A stretch of DNA of 12,759 nt, taken from the NCBI GenBank assembly GCA_003233255.1, contig QILH01000149.1, forward strand, positions 1-12,759. The letters are read 5' to 3'. The notes below the pieces were generated by a model. The model was given only the letters and a program-made list of their open reading frames with translations, was not told the DNA's origin and did no database searches. A program made the position numbers and the translations under genes. Within the stretch, counting starts at the first letter, position 1. Each line of letters begins with the position of its first letter. Source of the DNA: Gammaproteobacteria bacterium. GTDB lineage: Bacteria > Pseudomonadota > Gammaproteobacteria > UBA6429 > Thiohalophilaceae. Of this stretch, positions 1-7,376 are shown in pieces.

Positions 1-299
1 CAAAATTCAGTTCTAATATCAGCTGTAACATCATGATTACTTAAGAAAATAGCCGGTTCCATCTGAGGGTCATGACTCACAAATTTAACATCCAGCTGAC
101 GAGCCCGATCAGCAATAGTCATTTCATTGCTTTGATCATCCAGTTCGATTTGTTGATGCTGCGCATCCAGCGCAACTAATCGATACAGGGCACCACTGTC
201 CAGAAAATGCCAGTCTAAATGGTTTGCCAACATACGACTGATGGTGCCCTTACCCGAGCCACTGGGCCCATCAACGGTGATCACCGGTGCGTCACTCAT
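1..299 (-). CDS. cmk: Cytidylate kinase, N-terminal part (3' end outside window)
   Basis: Cytidylate kinase phosphorylates CMP and dCMP with ATP in the cytoplasm and is needed for CTP/dCTP supply. The 99 complete codons visible begin MSDAPVITVDGPSGSGKGT. The Walker A P-loop GPSGSGKGT is at residues 11-19, and LDSGALYR at residues 33-40 is the typical Cmk segment after it. The reading frame is open to the left edge, so the remaining half or more of the protein (usual length about 225 residues) lies outside. The ATG at 297-299 is chosen because the alignment to Cmk starts (xxAPVITVDGPSG) begins right there. It lies 7 nt after the manC stop with no good Shine-Dalgarno sequence, so translation is probably coupled to manC. 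In related bacteria cmk directly follows aroA and precedes rpsA; here manC intervenes. Confidence 0.95.
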   Translation of the reverse strand, partial: MSDAPVITVDGPSGSGKGTISRMLANHLDWHFLDSGALYRLVALDAQHQQIELDDQSNEMTIADRARQLDVKFVSHDPQMEPAIFLSNHDVTADIRTEF

Positions 300-306
300 A
301 CTAGCA

Positions 307-1743
307 CTACTTCACGCGTCCATATTGATCGTCAAACCGAACAATATCGTCTTCACCAAGATAACTTCCGGATTGAACCTCGATCATATCAAGTGGAATC
401 GTACCCGGATTTTCCAGGCGATGTTTTGTGCCCAGTGGGATATAAGTTGATTCATTTTCCGAGACGATGAACGTCTCTTCACCACGAGTCACTTTGGCGG
501 TACCGCTGACCACGATCCAGTGCTCGGCACGATGATGATGCAACTGAAGTGACAGAGCCGCTCCGGGATTAACGGTAATATGTTTAACCTGATGGCGTTC
601 ACCAACATCAATTCCTTCGTAACTGCCCCAGGGTCGAAATACCTGGCGATGAATCAGATGTTCCTCGCGCTGCTGTTGCTTCAGCCAGTCAACCACCTGT
701 TTTACGTTTTGTACCTTGTCTTTATCTGCGACCAAAACCGCATCGGCCGTCTCAATCACCACCATATTATCAATGCCCACCCCAGCTACTAGACGTGTTT
801 CACTGATCAACATTGAATTGTTTACATCAAACGCAACCACATCACCGCGCACCACATTACCCTGACTGTCTTTTTCACCGATATCCCATAACGCCGCAAA
901 GGCACCAACATCAGACCAATCCGCCTGTAAGGGAATAACGGATGCAAGCCCATCGGATTGCCCGGTTAATTTTTCCATGATGGCATAATCGATTGAGTCA
1001 CTGGGCGACGACAGAAAGGCCGTTTCATCGACCCGATAAAAATCACGGTCACGCGAACCTTTTTTATAGGCCTGTTCACAATATTTAAGGATATCCGGTT
1101 GCAGCTGCTCGAGATGTTTTAACCAGACCGAAGGCTTCAACATAAACATGCCGCTGTTCCAGAGATAGTCTCCAGAATCAAGATAAGCTTGTGCCGTCTC
1201 TGCATCCGGTTTTTCAACAAAGCGGCGAATAGTAAATGCACCGGAAGAACCAAGCCCCTCGCCTTTCTGAATATAACCATAACCGGTTTCAGCGCAATCT
1301 GGTACGACACCAAAAGTAGCTATGTGATCTTGTTCAGCAAGTTCCGCACCGATTTTTATTGCTGTTTCAAATGCGACGACATCCTGAATAACATGATCGG
1401 CCGGCATCACCAGCATGATCTTGTTGCCATCTTTTGTCTGAGCGACTAATGCGGCGAGGGTAAGCGCTGGCGCCGTATTGCGACCTTCAGGCTCCAGTAT
1501 GATAGCTTCACTTTTTACGTCAATCTGCCGTAGCTGTTCGGCCACTAAAAAACGATGGTCTTCATTGCAAACGACCACGACATTTTCGGCAACGTCTGGC
1601 ATTTGTTTGACTCGTAAAATCGTATCTTGCAACAGCGTATGATCATTCACCAGTGGCAATAACTGCTTTGGATATAATTTACGTGACAGCGGCCAAAGAC
1701 GCGTACCGGAACCACCGGAAAGAATAATGGGTATGATATCCAT
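307..1743 (-). CDS. manC: Bifunctional mannose-1-phosphate guanylyltransferase / mannose-6-phosphate isomerase (type II PMI)
   Basis: This 478-residue protein has the usual length of the AlgA/CpsB/XanB/ManC family. It makes GDP-mannose from mannose-1-phosphate and GTP, and the C-terminal domain interconverts fructose-6-P and mannose-6-P. GDP-mannose feeds O-antigen, alginate or other exopolysaccharides. The nucleotidyltransferase domain opens with the signature SGGSGTRLWPLSR (9-21) followed by PKQ (25-27). EPEGRNTAPA lies at 84-93, PADH at 114-117 and the sugar-phosphate site FVEKP at 175-179. The cupin isomerase domain has RPWGSY (370-375), the metal-site stretch QLHHHRAEHW (400-409) and GEDDIVRF (463-470). 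Both halves look intact. The ATG at 1743 is the only start codon in the 33 nt after aroA; its Shine-Dalgarno is weak (AGGA about 14 nt upstream). It is not part of the conserved aroA-cmk arrangement, so it is probably an insertion in the operon. Whether both activities are used is inference. Confidence 0.96.
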   Translation of the reverse strand: MDIIPIILSGGSGTRLWPLSRKLYPKQLLPLVNDHTLLQDTILRVKQMPDVAENVVVVCNEDHRFLVAEQLRQIDVKSEAIILEPEGRNTAPALTLAALVAQTKDGNKIMLVMPADHVIQDVVAFETAIKIGAELAEQDHIATFGVVPDCAETGYGYIQKGEGLGSSGAFTIRRFVEKPDAETAQAYLDSGDYLWNSGMFMLKPSVWLKHLEQLQPDILKYCEQAYKKGSRDRDFYRVDETAFLSSPSDSIDYAIMEKLTGQSDGLASVIPLQADWSDVGAFAALWDIGEKDSQGNVVRGDVVAFDVNNSMLISETRLVAGVGIDNMVVIETADAVLVADKDKVQNVKQVVDWLKQQQREEHLIHRQVFRPWGSYEGIDVGERHQVKHITVNPGAALSLQLHHHRAEHWIVVSGTAKVTRGEETFIVSENESTYIPLGTKHRLENPGTIPLDMIEVQSGSYLGEDDIVRFDDQYGRVK

Positions 1744-1744
1744 T

Positions 1745-1754
1745 GAATCGATTC
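1745..1754. repeat. 10-bp palindrome directly upstream of manC
   Basis: GAATCGATTC is a perfect 10-bp inverted repeat with no spacer, one base before the manC start codon and flush against the tandem repeat at 1755-1780. It could be a protein-binding site or chance. Its position overlaps the expected ribosome-binding region of manC, where no good Shine-Dalgarno is present. Confidence 0.5.
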
Positions 1755-1780
1755 GTATCCTGATTAAGTATCTTGATTAA
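1755..1780 (-). repeat. Two tandem 13-bp repeats spanning the aroA stop codon
   Basis: On the plus strand, GTATCCTGATTAA (1755-1767) is followed without a gap by GTATCTTGATTAA (1768-1780), two 13-bp units differing at one base. The second unit contains the aroA stop codon (1777-1779), so the duplication reaches from the last base of the last aroA sense codon into the aroA-manC spacer. It abuts the palindrome GAATCGATTC at 1745-1754. The repeat is direct observation. That it marks a rearrangement that brought manC here is inference. Confidence 0.8.
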
Positions 1781-3096
1781 ATATTTTGTACAGTTAACTT
1801 AAGTCCAACCTGTTTTGCTAAATCAGCAAACCCCGGGAATGACGTATTCACATTCTCGCAGTCCAGTATTTCAATTTCATTATCTGCACATAAGCCCGCC
1901 ATCGCGAAACTCATTGCTATCCGATGATCGCCATGACTGTTCACGGTGCCACGGCCGATATGACCACCCCCTATTATAATACCATCCTCAGTCGCTTCTG
2001 CATTAATACCCAGTATCGTCAGTCCATCCGCCATCGCCTGAATCCGATCGCTTTCTTTTACACGTAACTCTTTGGCCCCGGTTAATACGGTTGTACCTTC
2101 GGCGCAGGCGGCGGCAATAAAGATCGCCGGAAACTCATCAATGGCCAATGGTACCTGCGACTCGGGGATATCGATGCCATGCAGTTTTGCATACTTAATA
2201 TGAATATCCGCAACCGGTTCACCGCCCACATCAATCTCATTGTCGACCGTAATATCGGCACCCATCAAGCGTAAAATATTGATAACACCCATTCGGGTTG
2301 GATTAATGCCGACATGTTTTATGGTTAGTTCAGAGCCTTCGGCGATACAGGCGCCGACGATAAAAAAAGTGGCCGAGGAAATATCACCAGGCACATCGAT
2401 ATTGGTGGCCGTCAAACGTCCACCACCGAGCAAACAGATTTTGTTGCCTGCTACCTGCACACTATAGCCAAAGCCTTTGAGCATACGTTCGGTATGATCG
2501 CGGGTGGGTGCCGGTTCGGTTATGCAGGTTTGACCATTGGCGTACAGTCCTGCAAGTAACAGGCTGGACTTGACCTGGGCGCTGGCCACCGGCATATCAT
2601 AATCGATGCCACACATGCGTTGTGACCCATGAATTTCGATAGGAGGTGTATCGCTTTCGCTGGTAGTAAAGCTCGCCCCCATTTTGGTTAACGGATCGGT
2701 TACCCTGCGCATCGGACGGGTCACTAATGATTTATCACCTGTTAATGTCGTATTAAATTGTTGCGCAGCGAATAGACCGGTCAACAGGCGCATCGAGGTG
2801 CCGGAATTACCCAAATCAATCACATCAGCAGGCGCCTGCAATCCGTCGATACCCACGCCATGAATCTCCACCCTACCCTTAACCGGCCCGTTGATCTCAA
2901 CACCCAGCATACGAAACGCGTTCAGGGTTGCAAGGTTATCTTCGCCTTCTAAAAATCCTTCAATCGTGGTTACCCCATCGGCCAGCGAACCGAGCATAAT
3001 GCTTCGATGAGAGATTGACTTATCACCCGTGACTCGTATCTGACCCTTTAAATTGCCACCGGCGGTGACCCGAAATTTTATCGTACTGCCACTCAT
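1777..3096 (-). CDS. aroA: 3-phosphoshikimate 1-carboxyvinyltransferase (EPSP synthase)
   Basis: EPSP synthase joins phosphoenolpyruvate to shikimate-3-phosphate, the sixth step of the shikimate pathway to chorismate, in the cytoplasm. At 439 residues it has the normal length and appears intact. Visible motifs are TGDKSISHR (23-31) for substrate binding, LGNSGTSMRL (95-104) for the PEP-binding loop, RPMRRV (127-132), the likely catalytic Asp320 in AIDEFPA, and the RVKESDR signature (345-351). NSGTSMRL with Leu after the Arg, plus the RPMxRV motif, resembles the Bacillus/CP4-like class II enzymes rather than E. coli AroA. Gly99 at the glyphosate-contact position (E. coli Gly96) is retained. 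The gene starts 8 nt after tyrA. In Pseudomonas these two are fused into one protein, whereas here they are separate. The start at 3096 is set by the N-terminal match and the tight spacing. Confidence 0.97.
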   Translation of the reverse strand: MSGSTIKFRVTAGGNLKGQIRVTGDKSISHRSIMLGSLADGVTTIEGFLEGEDNLATLNAFRMLGVEINGPVKGRVEIHGVGIDGLQAPADVIDLGNSGTSMRLLTGLFAAQQFNTTLTGDKSLVTRPMRRVTDPLTKMGASFTTSESDTPPIEIHGSQRMCGIDYDMPVASAQVKSSLLLAGLYANGQTCITEPAPTRDHTERMLKGFGYSVQVAGNKICLLGGGRLTATNIDVPGDISSATFFIVGACIAEGSELTIKHVGINPTRMGVINILRLMGADITVDNEIDVGGEPVADIHIKYAKLHGIDIPESQVPLAIDEFPAIFIAAACAEGTTVLTGAKELRVKESDRIQAMADGLTILGINAEATEDGIIIGGGHIGRGTVNSHGDHRIAMSFAMAGLCADNEIEILDCENVNTSFPGFADLAKQVGLKLTVQNI

Positions 3097-3104
3097 CTAT
3101 AATA

Positions 3105-3977
3105 TTACCCGCAAAATTTATCGCGCGCCTGTTTGGCCCGCGTAAAGGTGTCTTTTAAATAGTCGCTATCCGCCTGTTCAACCGCATGAGTTAAACGTTG
3201 CAAATCTTCGTTAAACGCATGCAGCATCTTAACCAGCTGTTTTCGGTTAGCAACACAGATATCATGCCACATCTTTGGATCACTGGAGGCGATGCGGGTA
3301 AAGTCACGAAACCCTCCTGCTGCATAGTCAAATATCTCCTGCTGATCATCCATGCGAGCTAATGTATCGACTAATGAATAGGCCAGCATATGAGGTAAAT
3401 GACTGGTTGCCGCCAACACCTCATCATGATGAGCTACCTGCATATCCACCACATCCGCACCACAGGCCTGCCACATTGAGCGAATGGTTTCGAGCGCGAC
3501 TGAATCCGTGTTCGATTGGGGCGTCAGGATAACCCTGCGCTGTTCAAACAAACCGGCCTGTGCCGCTTCAACGCCACTTTTTTCGGTACCGGCAATCGGA
3601 TGCGCAGGGACAAAGTTCGCAGGCAATTGGCCAAACGATTCCTTTGCTGCATCAATCACAAACTGTTTGGCACTGCCAACGTCGGTAAGAATTGACTCTG
3701 GGCCAATAACATCTTTTAACATCTGGAATATTTCCGGCATGGCACCCAGGGGGGTAGCCAGCACGATCACATCGGCACCTTTGACTGCGTCACTAATATC
3801 AGCAGTGACGTCATCAACCACACCCAGTTTTTTTGCTACGTTTAACCGTTCGTGATTACGCCCATAAGCAACAATCGATTTTACTGAATTATTTTTACGT
3901 AAGGCACGGGCTAACGAGCCGCCCATCGAGCCGACACCAATAATACATAATTTATTTATGATAAAGTCTGTCATCAT
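3105..3977 (-). CDS. tyrA: Prephenate/arogenate dehydrogenase (TyrA, monofunctional)
   Basis: TyrA oxidatively decarboxylates prephenate (or arogenate) in tyrosine synthesis. The 290-residue protein has a Rossmann fold with GVGSMG at 14-19. Substrate-site elements are HPIAG (126-130, with the catalytic His126), SHLPH (192-196) and FRDFTRIASSDP (from 223), with Arg228 the expected prephenate-binding Arg. There is no chorismate mutase domain and no ACT domain, unlike the E. coli T-protein, so prephenate must come from PheA. The second beta strand ends IVAYGR (35-40), with Gly39-Arg40 where NAD enzymes usually carry an acidic residue, which hints at NADP use. The gene overlaps hisC by one base (TAATG). 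Tandem ATG codons leave the exact start (3977 or 3974) undecided. Prephenate versus arogenate specificity cannot be read from the sequence. Confidence 0.94.
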   Translation of the reverse strand: MMTDFIINKLCIIGVGSMGGSLARALRKNNSVKSIVAYGRNHERLNVAKKLGVVDDVTADISDAVKGADVIVLATPLGAMPEIFQMLKDVIGPESILTDVGSAKQFVIDAAKESFGQLPANFVPAHPIAGTEKSGVEAAQAGLFEQRRVILTPQSNTDSVALETIRSMWQACGADVVDMQVAHHDEVLAATSHLPHMLAYSLVDTLARMDDQQEIFDYAAGGFRDFTRIASSDPKMWHDICVANRKQLVKMLHAFNEDLQRLTHAVEQADSDYLKDTFTRAKQARDKFCG

Positions 3978-5092
3978 TATTTCAGTATCTGCTTTAACGC
4001 ATTAATAAATATTTTATTTTCTGCTGAGGTGCCAATCGTAACCCGTAAATGATTCGGCATCGAGTAATTGACAACCGGCCGCACAATCACGCCCTGCTTT
4101 AATAACTCAGTGTAAATCGGTACAGCCTCAAAACCCAGGTCAAAGCTGATAAAATTTCCGGCCGAAGGGATATAGGACAATGACAAGGTTGAAAACGCAT
4201 CGATCAATTCCTGCATGCCCTGCTTGTTAAGTAATACGCTTTTATCAATATGATTTTGATCATCCAGCGCCGCCGTGGCGGCGGCTAAAGCCATGCTATT
4301 AACGTTAAACGGTTGCCGAACCCGGTTGAGCAAATCAGCAATCTGATTATTGGAAACACCGTAACCGACACGTAACCCAGCAAGGCCATAGGCCTTTGAA
4401 AAAGTTCGAGTGACCACCAGATTTTCAAACTGGGCTAGCATCGCTATACCATTTGGGTATTCGCTAAAACCCATTTGTTGGGCATGCGCATATTCAAAAT
4501 AGGCCTCATCCAGCACAACGATAATATTTTCGGGAACCTCTTTCAGGAATGCGGTGATCTCACCTTCCGTTAACCAGGTACCGGTAGGATTGTTTGGATT
4601 GGCTATAAATATCAAGCGGGTCTTACTGGTTATTCGATTCTGCATGGCGTCAAGATCATGCCCCCAATCTTTTGCCGGCACCTCGCAGATTTTACCACCA
4701 ACCACCTGTGTCACTAACGGGTATACCGCAAACGCATGTTGTGAAAAAATAACCTCATCGTTTGCCGATACAAAAGCACGAGCAACAAATTCAAGGATAT
4801 CATTCGAACCATTGCCGAGGGTAATCTGTGCGGATTGTAGCTTATGTATACTGGCCAGTTTGTTCTTCAATTCAAAGCCATTGCCATCTGGATAACGCGC
4901 CAGTTCATTCAGCTGGCATTGTATTGCCTCAATAGCCAGCGGGCCTGGCCCAAGTGGATTTTCATTAGAAGCAAGTTTTATAATATTCTGCAAGCCATAC
5001 TCGCGTTGCAGCTCGTCAACCGGCTTTCCGGGTTGATATGGAGTTAACGATTGCACGCCGGGAACGGCAAGTTCACAATAATCAATCATCAT
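3977..5092 (-). CDS. hisC: Histidinol-phosphate / aromatic amino acid aminotransferase (HisC2 type)
   Basis: This is a fold-type I PLP aminotransferase of 371 residues, normal for HisC. Visible elements are PYQPGKPVDEL (18-28), KLASNENPLGP (39-49), NPNNPTG (165-171), DEAY (195-198), the PLP-lysine motif TFSKAYGLAGLRVGY with Lys233 as the Schiff-base residue, and Arg241. It has no his-operon neighbours and lies between pheA and tyrA. This is the place of the Pseudomonas hisC2 paralogue, so its likely job here is transamination of phenylpyruvate, 4-hydroxyphenylpyruvate or prephenate, with or without histidinol-phosphate activity. A second hisC elsewhere would support that. The gene starts 6 nt after the pheA stop with two consecutive ATG codons (5092 and 5089) and shares one base with tyrA at its end. 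Confidence 0.93.
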   Translation of the reverse strand: MMIDYCELAVPGVQSLTPYQPGKPVDELQREYGLQNIIKLASNENPLGPGPLAIEAIQCQLNELARYPDGNGFELKNKLASIHKLQSAQITLGNGSNDILEFVARAFVSANDEVIFSQHAFAVYPLVTQVVGGKICEVPAKDWGHDLDAMQNRITSKTRLIFIANPNNPTGTWLTEGEITAFLKEVPENIIVVLDEAYFEYAHAQQMGFSEYPNGIAMLAQFENLVVTRTFSKAYGLAGLRVGYGVSNNQIADLLNRVRQPFNVNSMALAAATAALDDQNHIDKSVLLNKQGMQELIDAFSTLSLSYIPSAGNFISFDLGFEAVPIYTELLKQGVIVRPVVNYSMPNHLRVTIGTSAENKIFINALKQILK

Positions 5093-5098
5093 GATGGC

Positions 5099-6187
5099 CT
5101 ACAAAACGGCTCGCGGATACGATCCTAATACCTTTACAAAACTTGCCTCTTGCTCAAGGTCTGATATCGCGGCAGCAACGTTAATGTCATCACTGTGTCC
5201 TTCGCAGTCAATAAAAAACACATAGTCCCACATGCCCCGACGTGATGGTCGTGACTCGATGCGAGTCATGGAAATTTTATTCTTAACTAACGGCCCTAAA
5301 ATGCCGTACAGTGCACCGGATTTATTCTGGGTCGAGATCAGTATTGAGGTTTTATCTTTACCACAGGGCGGCGTTTGCCTTTTCCCGATAATTAAAAATC
5401 GCGTGGTGTTATCTGGTTCATCTTCAATATTACTAACCAATGCATTTAACCTGTATATCTCTGCCGCCATATCTCCGGCAATGGCCGCCGCAGGTTCATT
5501 CGCAACCAGACGAGCAGCCTCTGCGTTACTGCTGACACTTTTTTGCTCGATGCCAGGCAGATTTATATCAAGCCATTCACGACATTGCGCCAGGGACTGC
5601 TGATGAGAGTAAATGCATTTTATTTCCGATAGATCAGCCACATTACTTAACAGGTGGTGATGAATTCGTAACTCAACCTCACCACAAATGTGTAAATTCG
5701 AATTCATGAACTGATCTAGCGTATGACTGATTACACCTTCAGTCGAGTTTTCGATCGGTACCACACCATAAGAGGCATTACCGGATTCAACTTCACGAAA
5801 CACATCACGAATGCTCGCCAGCGGTATTGTTTTTACTGAATGGCCAAAGTGTTTAAGCGCAGCAGATTGAGTGAAGGTGCCTTCCGGACCCAGAAAAGCA
5901 ATGTTCATCACCTGTTCAAGCGCAAGGCAGGCCGACATCACCTCCCTGAATAGTCGAGCCACCTCTTCGTCACTGAGCGGTCCCTTATTACGGCTTTTAA
6001 CTTTTTCCAGTACCTGTGCTTCTCGTTCAGCACGATAAAAACGGGTATCGTCAAAATTATTCTTATTCGAGGCATTCTTGGCCTCAGCAACATCCTGCGC
6101 TAATTTTGCACGGTCATTTAATAATATCTGCAACTGCTCATCCAGCGCATCAATTTTAATTCGTAATTGTGCAAGTTTATCTGACAT
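5099..6187 (-). CDS. pheA: Bifunctional chorismate mutase / prephenate dehydratase (P-protein)
   Basis: The P-protein converts chorismate to prephenate and then to phenylpyruvate for phenylalanine synthesis. The 362 residues fall into three parts. An AroQ-type helical chorismate mutase covers about 1-90, with LRIKIDALDEQL (8-19) and the conserved Arg26 and Lys37 of the active-site helix. A prephenate dehydratase domain covers about 95-270, with FLGPEGTFT (98-106), NSTEGVISHT (147-156) and the catalytic TRF triad at 262-264. A C-terminal ACT domain covers about 278-356, with GAL at 291-293 and ESRPSR at 311-316, the phenylalanine-binding elements for feedback inhibition. All three parts look complete. 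It supplies the only chorismate mutase visible in the window and thus probably serves TyrA too. It starts 7 nt after serA. Confidence 0.97.
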   Translation of the reverse strand: MSDKLAQLRIKIDALDEQLQILLNDRAKLAQDVAEAKNASNKNNFDDTRFYRAEREAQVLEKVKSRNKGPLSDEEVARLFREVMSACLALEQVMNIAFLGPEGTFTQSAALKHFGHSVKTIPLASIRDVFREVESGNASYGVVPIENSTEGVISHTLDQFMNSNLHICGEVELRIHHHLLSNVADLSEIKCIYSHQQSLAQCREWLDINLPGIEQKSVSSNAEAARLVANEPAAAIAGDMAAEIYRLNALVSNIEDEPDNTTRFLIIGKRQTPPCGKDKTSILISTQNKSGALYGILGPLVKNKISMTRIESRPSRRGMWDYVFFIDCEGHSDDINVAAAISDLEQEASFVKVLGSYPRAVL

Positions 6188-6189
6188 TG

Positions 6190-6196
6190 CCTACCT
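6190..6196 (-). promoter_or_regulatory. Ribosome-binding site of pheA overlapping the serA stop
   Basis: AGGTAGG on the minus strand precedes the pheA ATG by two bases and contains part of the serA stop codon TAG. The anti-SD pairing is modest and close to the start. The arrangement suggests that ribosomes finishing serA reinitiate at pheA. Confidence 0.4.
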
Positions 6197-7358
6197 ATAT
6201 CGCTCTTACGTTTAAAATACCTTCAATCGCATTAAGTTGTTTTAGCGTTGAGTCGCCAACTTGTTGATCAACATCAACAAGTGTATAGGCAAGTTCACCG
6301 CGTGATTTATTTAACATATCGATAATATTTAAATTATCATTCGCCAAAGCAGTCGAAATTTGACCCAGCATGTTAGGCACATTACTGTTTACAATGCATA
6401 ACCGGTTGTGTCCGTTAGAATCCATACGCACTTCAGGGAAGTTAACAGAATTACGTATATTCCCAAACTCGAGATATTCCTTAATTTGATCCGCAACCAT
6501 AATAGCGCAATTATCTTCGGCCTCAGTGGTTGACGCACCTAAGTGCGGTAAACAAAAAACTCGCTCATGTTTGATTAACATATTATTCGGGAAATCACAC
6601 ACATAAGCATAAATTTTACCCGATTTAATACCATCACTAACGGCATCATTATTAACAATACCATCGCGAGCGAAATTAAGAATAACAACATTATTTTTTA
6701 GTAGTTTTACGCGTTGTGGATTAATCATGTCACGCGTCGCGTCAATAAGCGGGACATGAAAGGTAATGAAATCGGCCTTGGCAAACACCTCATCTGCAGT
6801 AGTTGCTTTTTCAACTCGTGCGGATAGCTGCCATGCACCTTCAACCGTTATTCCAGGATCAAAACCAACCACCTTCATTCCAAGATCCAGAGCCATATTG
6901 GCAACATTACGACCGATTGCACCCAGACCTATTACGCCCAGGGTGCGACCAGGTAACTCAAAACCAGCATATTGTTTTTTCCCTGCTTCGACTAATTTAT
7001 TAACTTCCGCATCATCCCCTTTCAGGTTACGAACATAATCCCAGGCTGAAGCGATGTTCCTGCAACCTAATAACATTCCTGCCATAACCAGCTCTTTAAC
7101 TGCATTTGCATTGGCACCAGGGGCATTAAAAACCGGTATCCCCAGTGAAGATAGTTTATCAACCGGAATATTATTTACCCCAGCCCCCGCACGACCTACT
7201 GCCTTTAAGCTGACAGGAATATCCATGTCGTGCATTTTATAAGAACGTAGTAACATCGCATCAGGATGGGTTATTTCGGATGCTACTTCATACTTATCAC
7301 GTGGCAACCGTTCAAGCCCGGCAATTGAAATGTTATTCAAGGTTAATATTTTTAACAT
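6195..7358 (-). CDS. serA: D-3-phosphoglycerate dehydrogenase, short ACT-domain type
   Basis: SerA oxidises 3-phosphoglycerate to 3-phosphohydroxypyruvate, the first step of serine synthesis, and SerC next door takes the product. The protein is 387 residues. The substrate domain includes GRAGAGVNNI (55-64) and NAPGANANAVKEL (78-90). The NAD domain has GLGAIG at 144-149 and Asp167 at the end of the next strand, consistent with NAD. Arg231 (NFARDG) and His272 (PHLGAST, 271-277) fit the catalytic Arg and His. A C-terminal ACT domain (about 318-387) suggests serine feedback control. Where the family's catalytic Glu is expected there is DFPNN (255-259), with Asn259 in its place. The gene lies between serC and pheA, an addition to the usual order. 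Start codon ATG at 7358, 18 nt after serC, with only a weak Shine-Dalgarno. Another 2-hydroxyacid dehydrogenase role is possible but unlikely beside serC. Confidence 0.92.
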   Translation of the reverse strand: MLKILTLNNISIAGLERLPRDKYEVASEITHPDAMLLRSYKMHDMDIPVSLKAVGRAGAGVNNIPVDKLSSLGIPVFNAPGANANAVKELVMAGMLLGCRNIASAWDYVRNLKGDDAEVNKLVEAGKKQYAGFELPGRTLGVIGLGAIGRNVANMALDLGMKVVGFDPGITVEGAWQLSARVEKATTADEVFAKADFITFHVPLIDATRDMINPQRVKLLKNNVVILNFARDGIVNNDAVSDGIKSGKIYAYVCDFPNNMLIKHERVFCLPHLGASTTEAEDNCAIMVADQIKEYLEFGNIRNSVNFPEVRMDSNGHNRLCIVNSNVPNMLGQISTALANDNLNIIDMLNKSRGELAYTLVDVDQQVGDSTLKQLNAIEGILNVRAI

Positions 7359-7376
7359 GTTTATCGCTGTTCTCAG

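Noticed and set aside
219..470. Plus-strand open frames at the left edge overlapping manC and cmk
   Set aside because: They are antisense to two recognisable proteins, show no family features and lack a ribosome-binding site; they are frame shadows.
3484..3855. Plus-strand 123-codon frame opposite tyrA
   Set aside because: It is antisense to the conserved TyrA Rossmann and HPIAG regions, and its length is explained by the codon pattern of the real gene.
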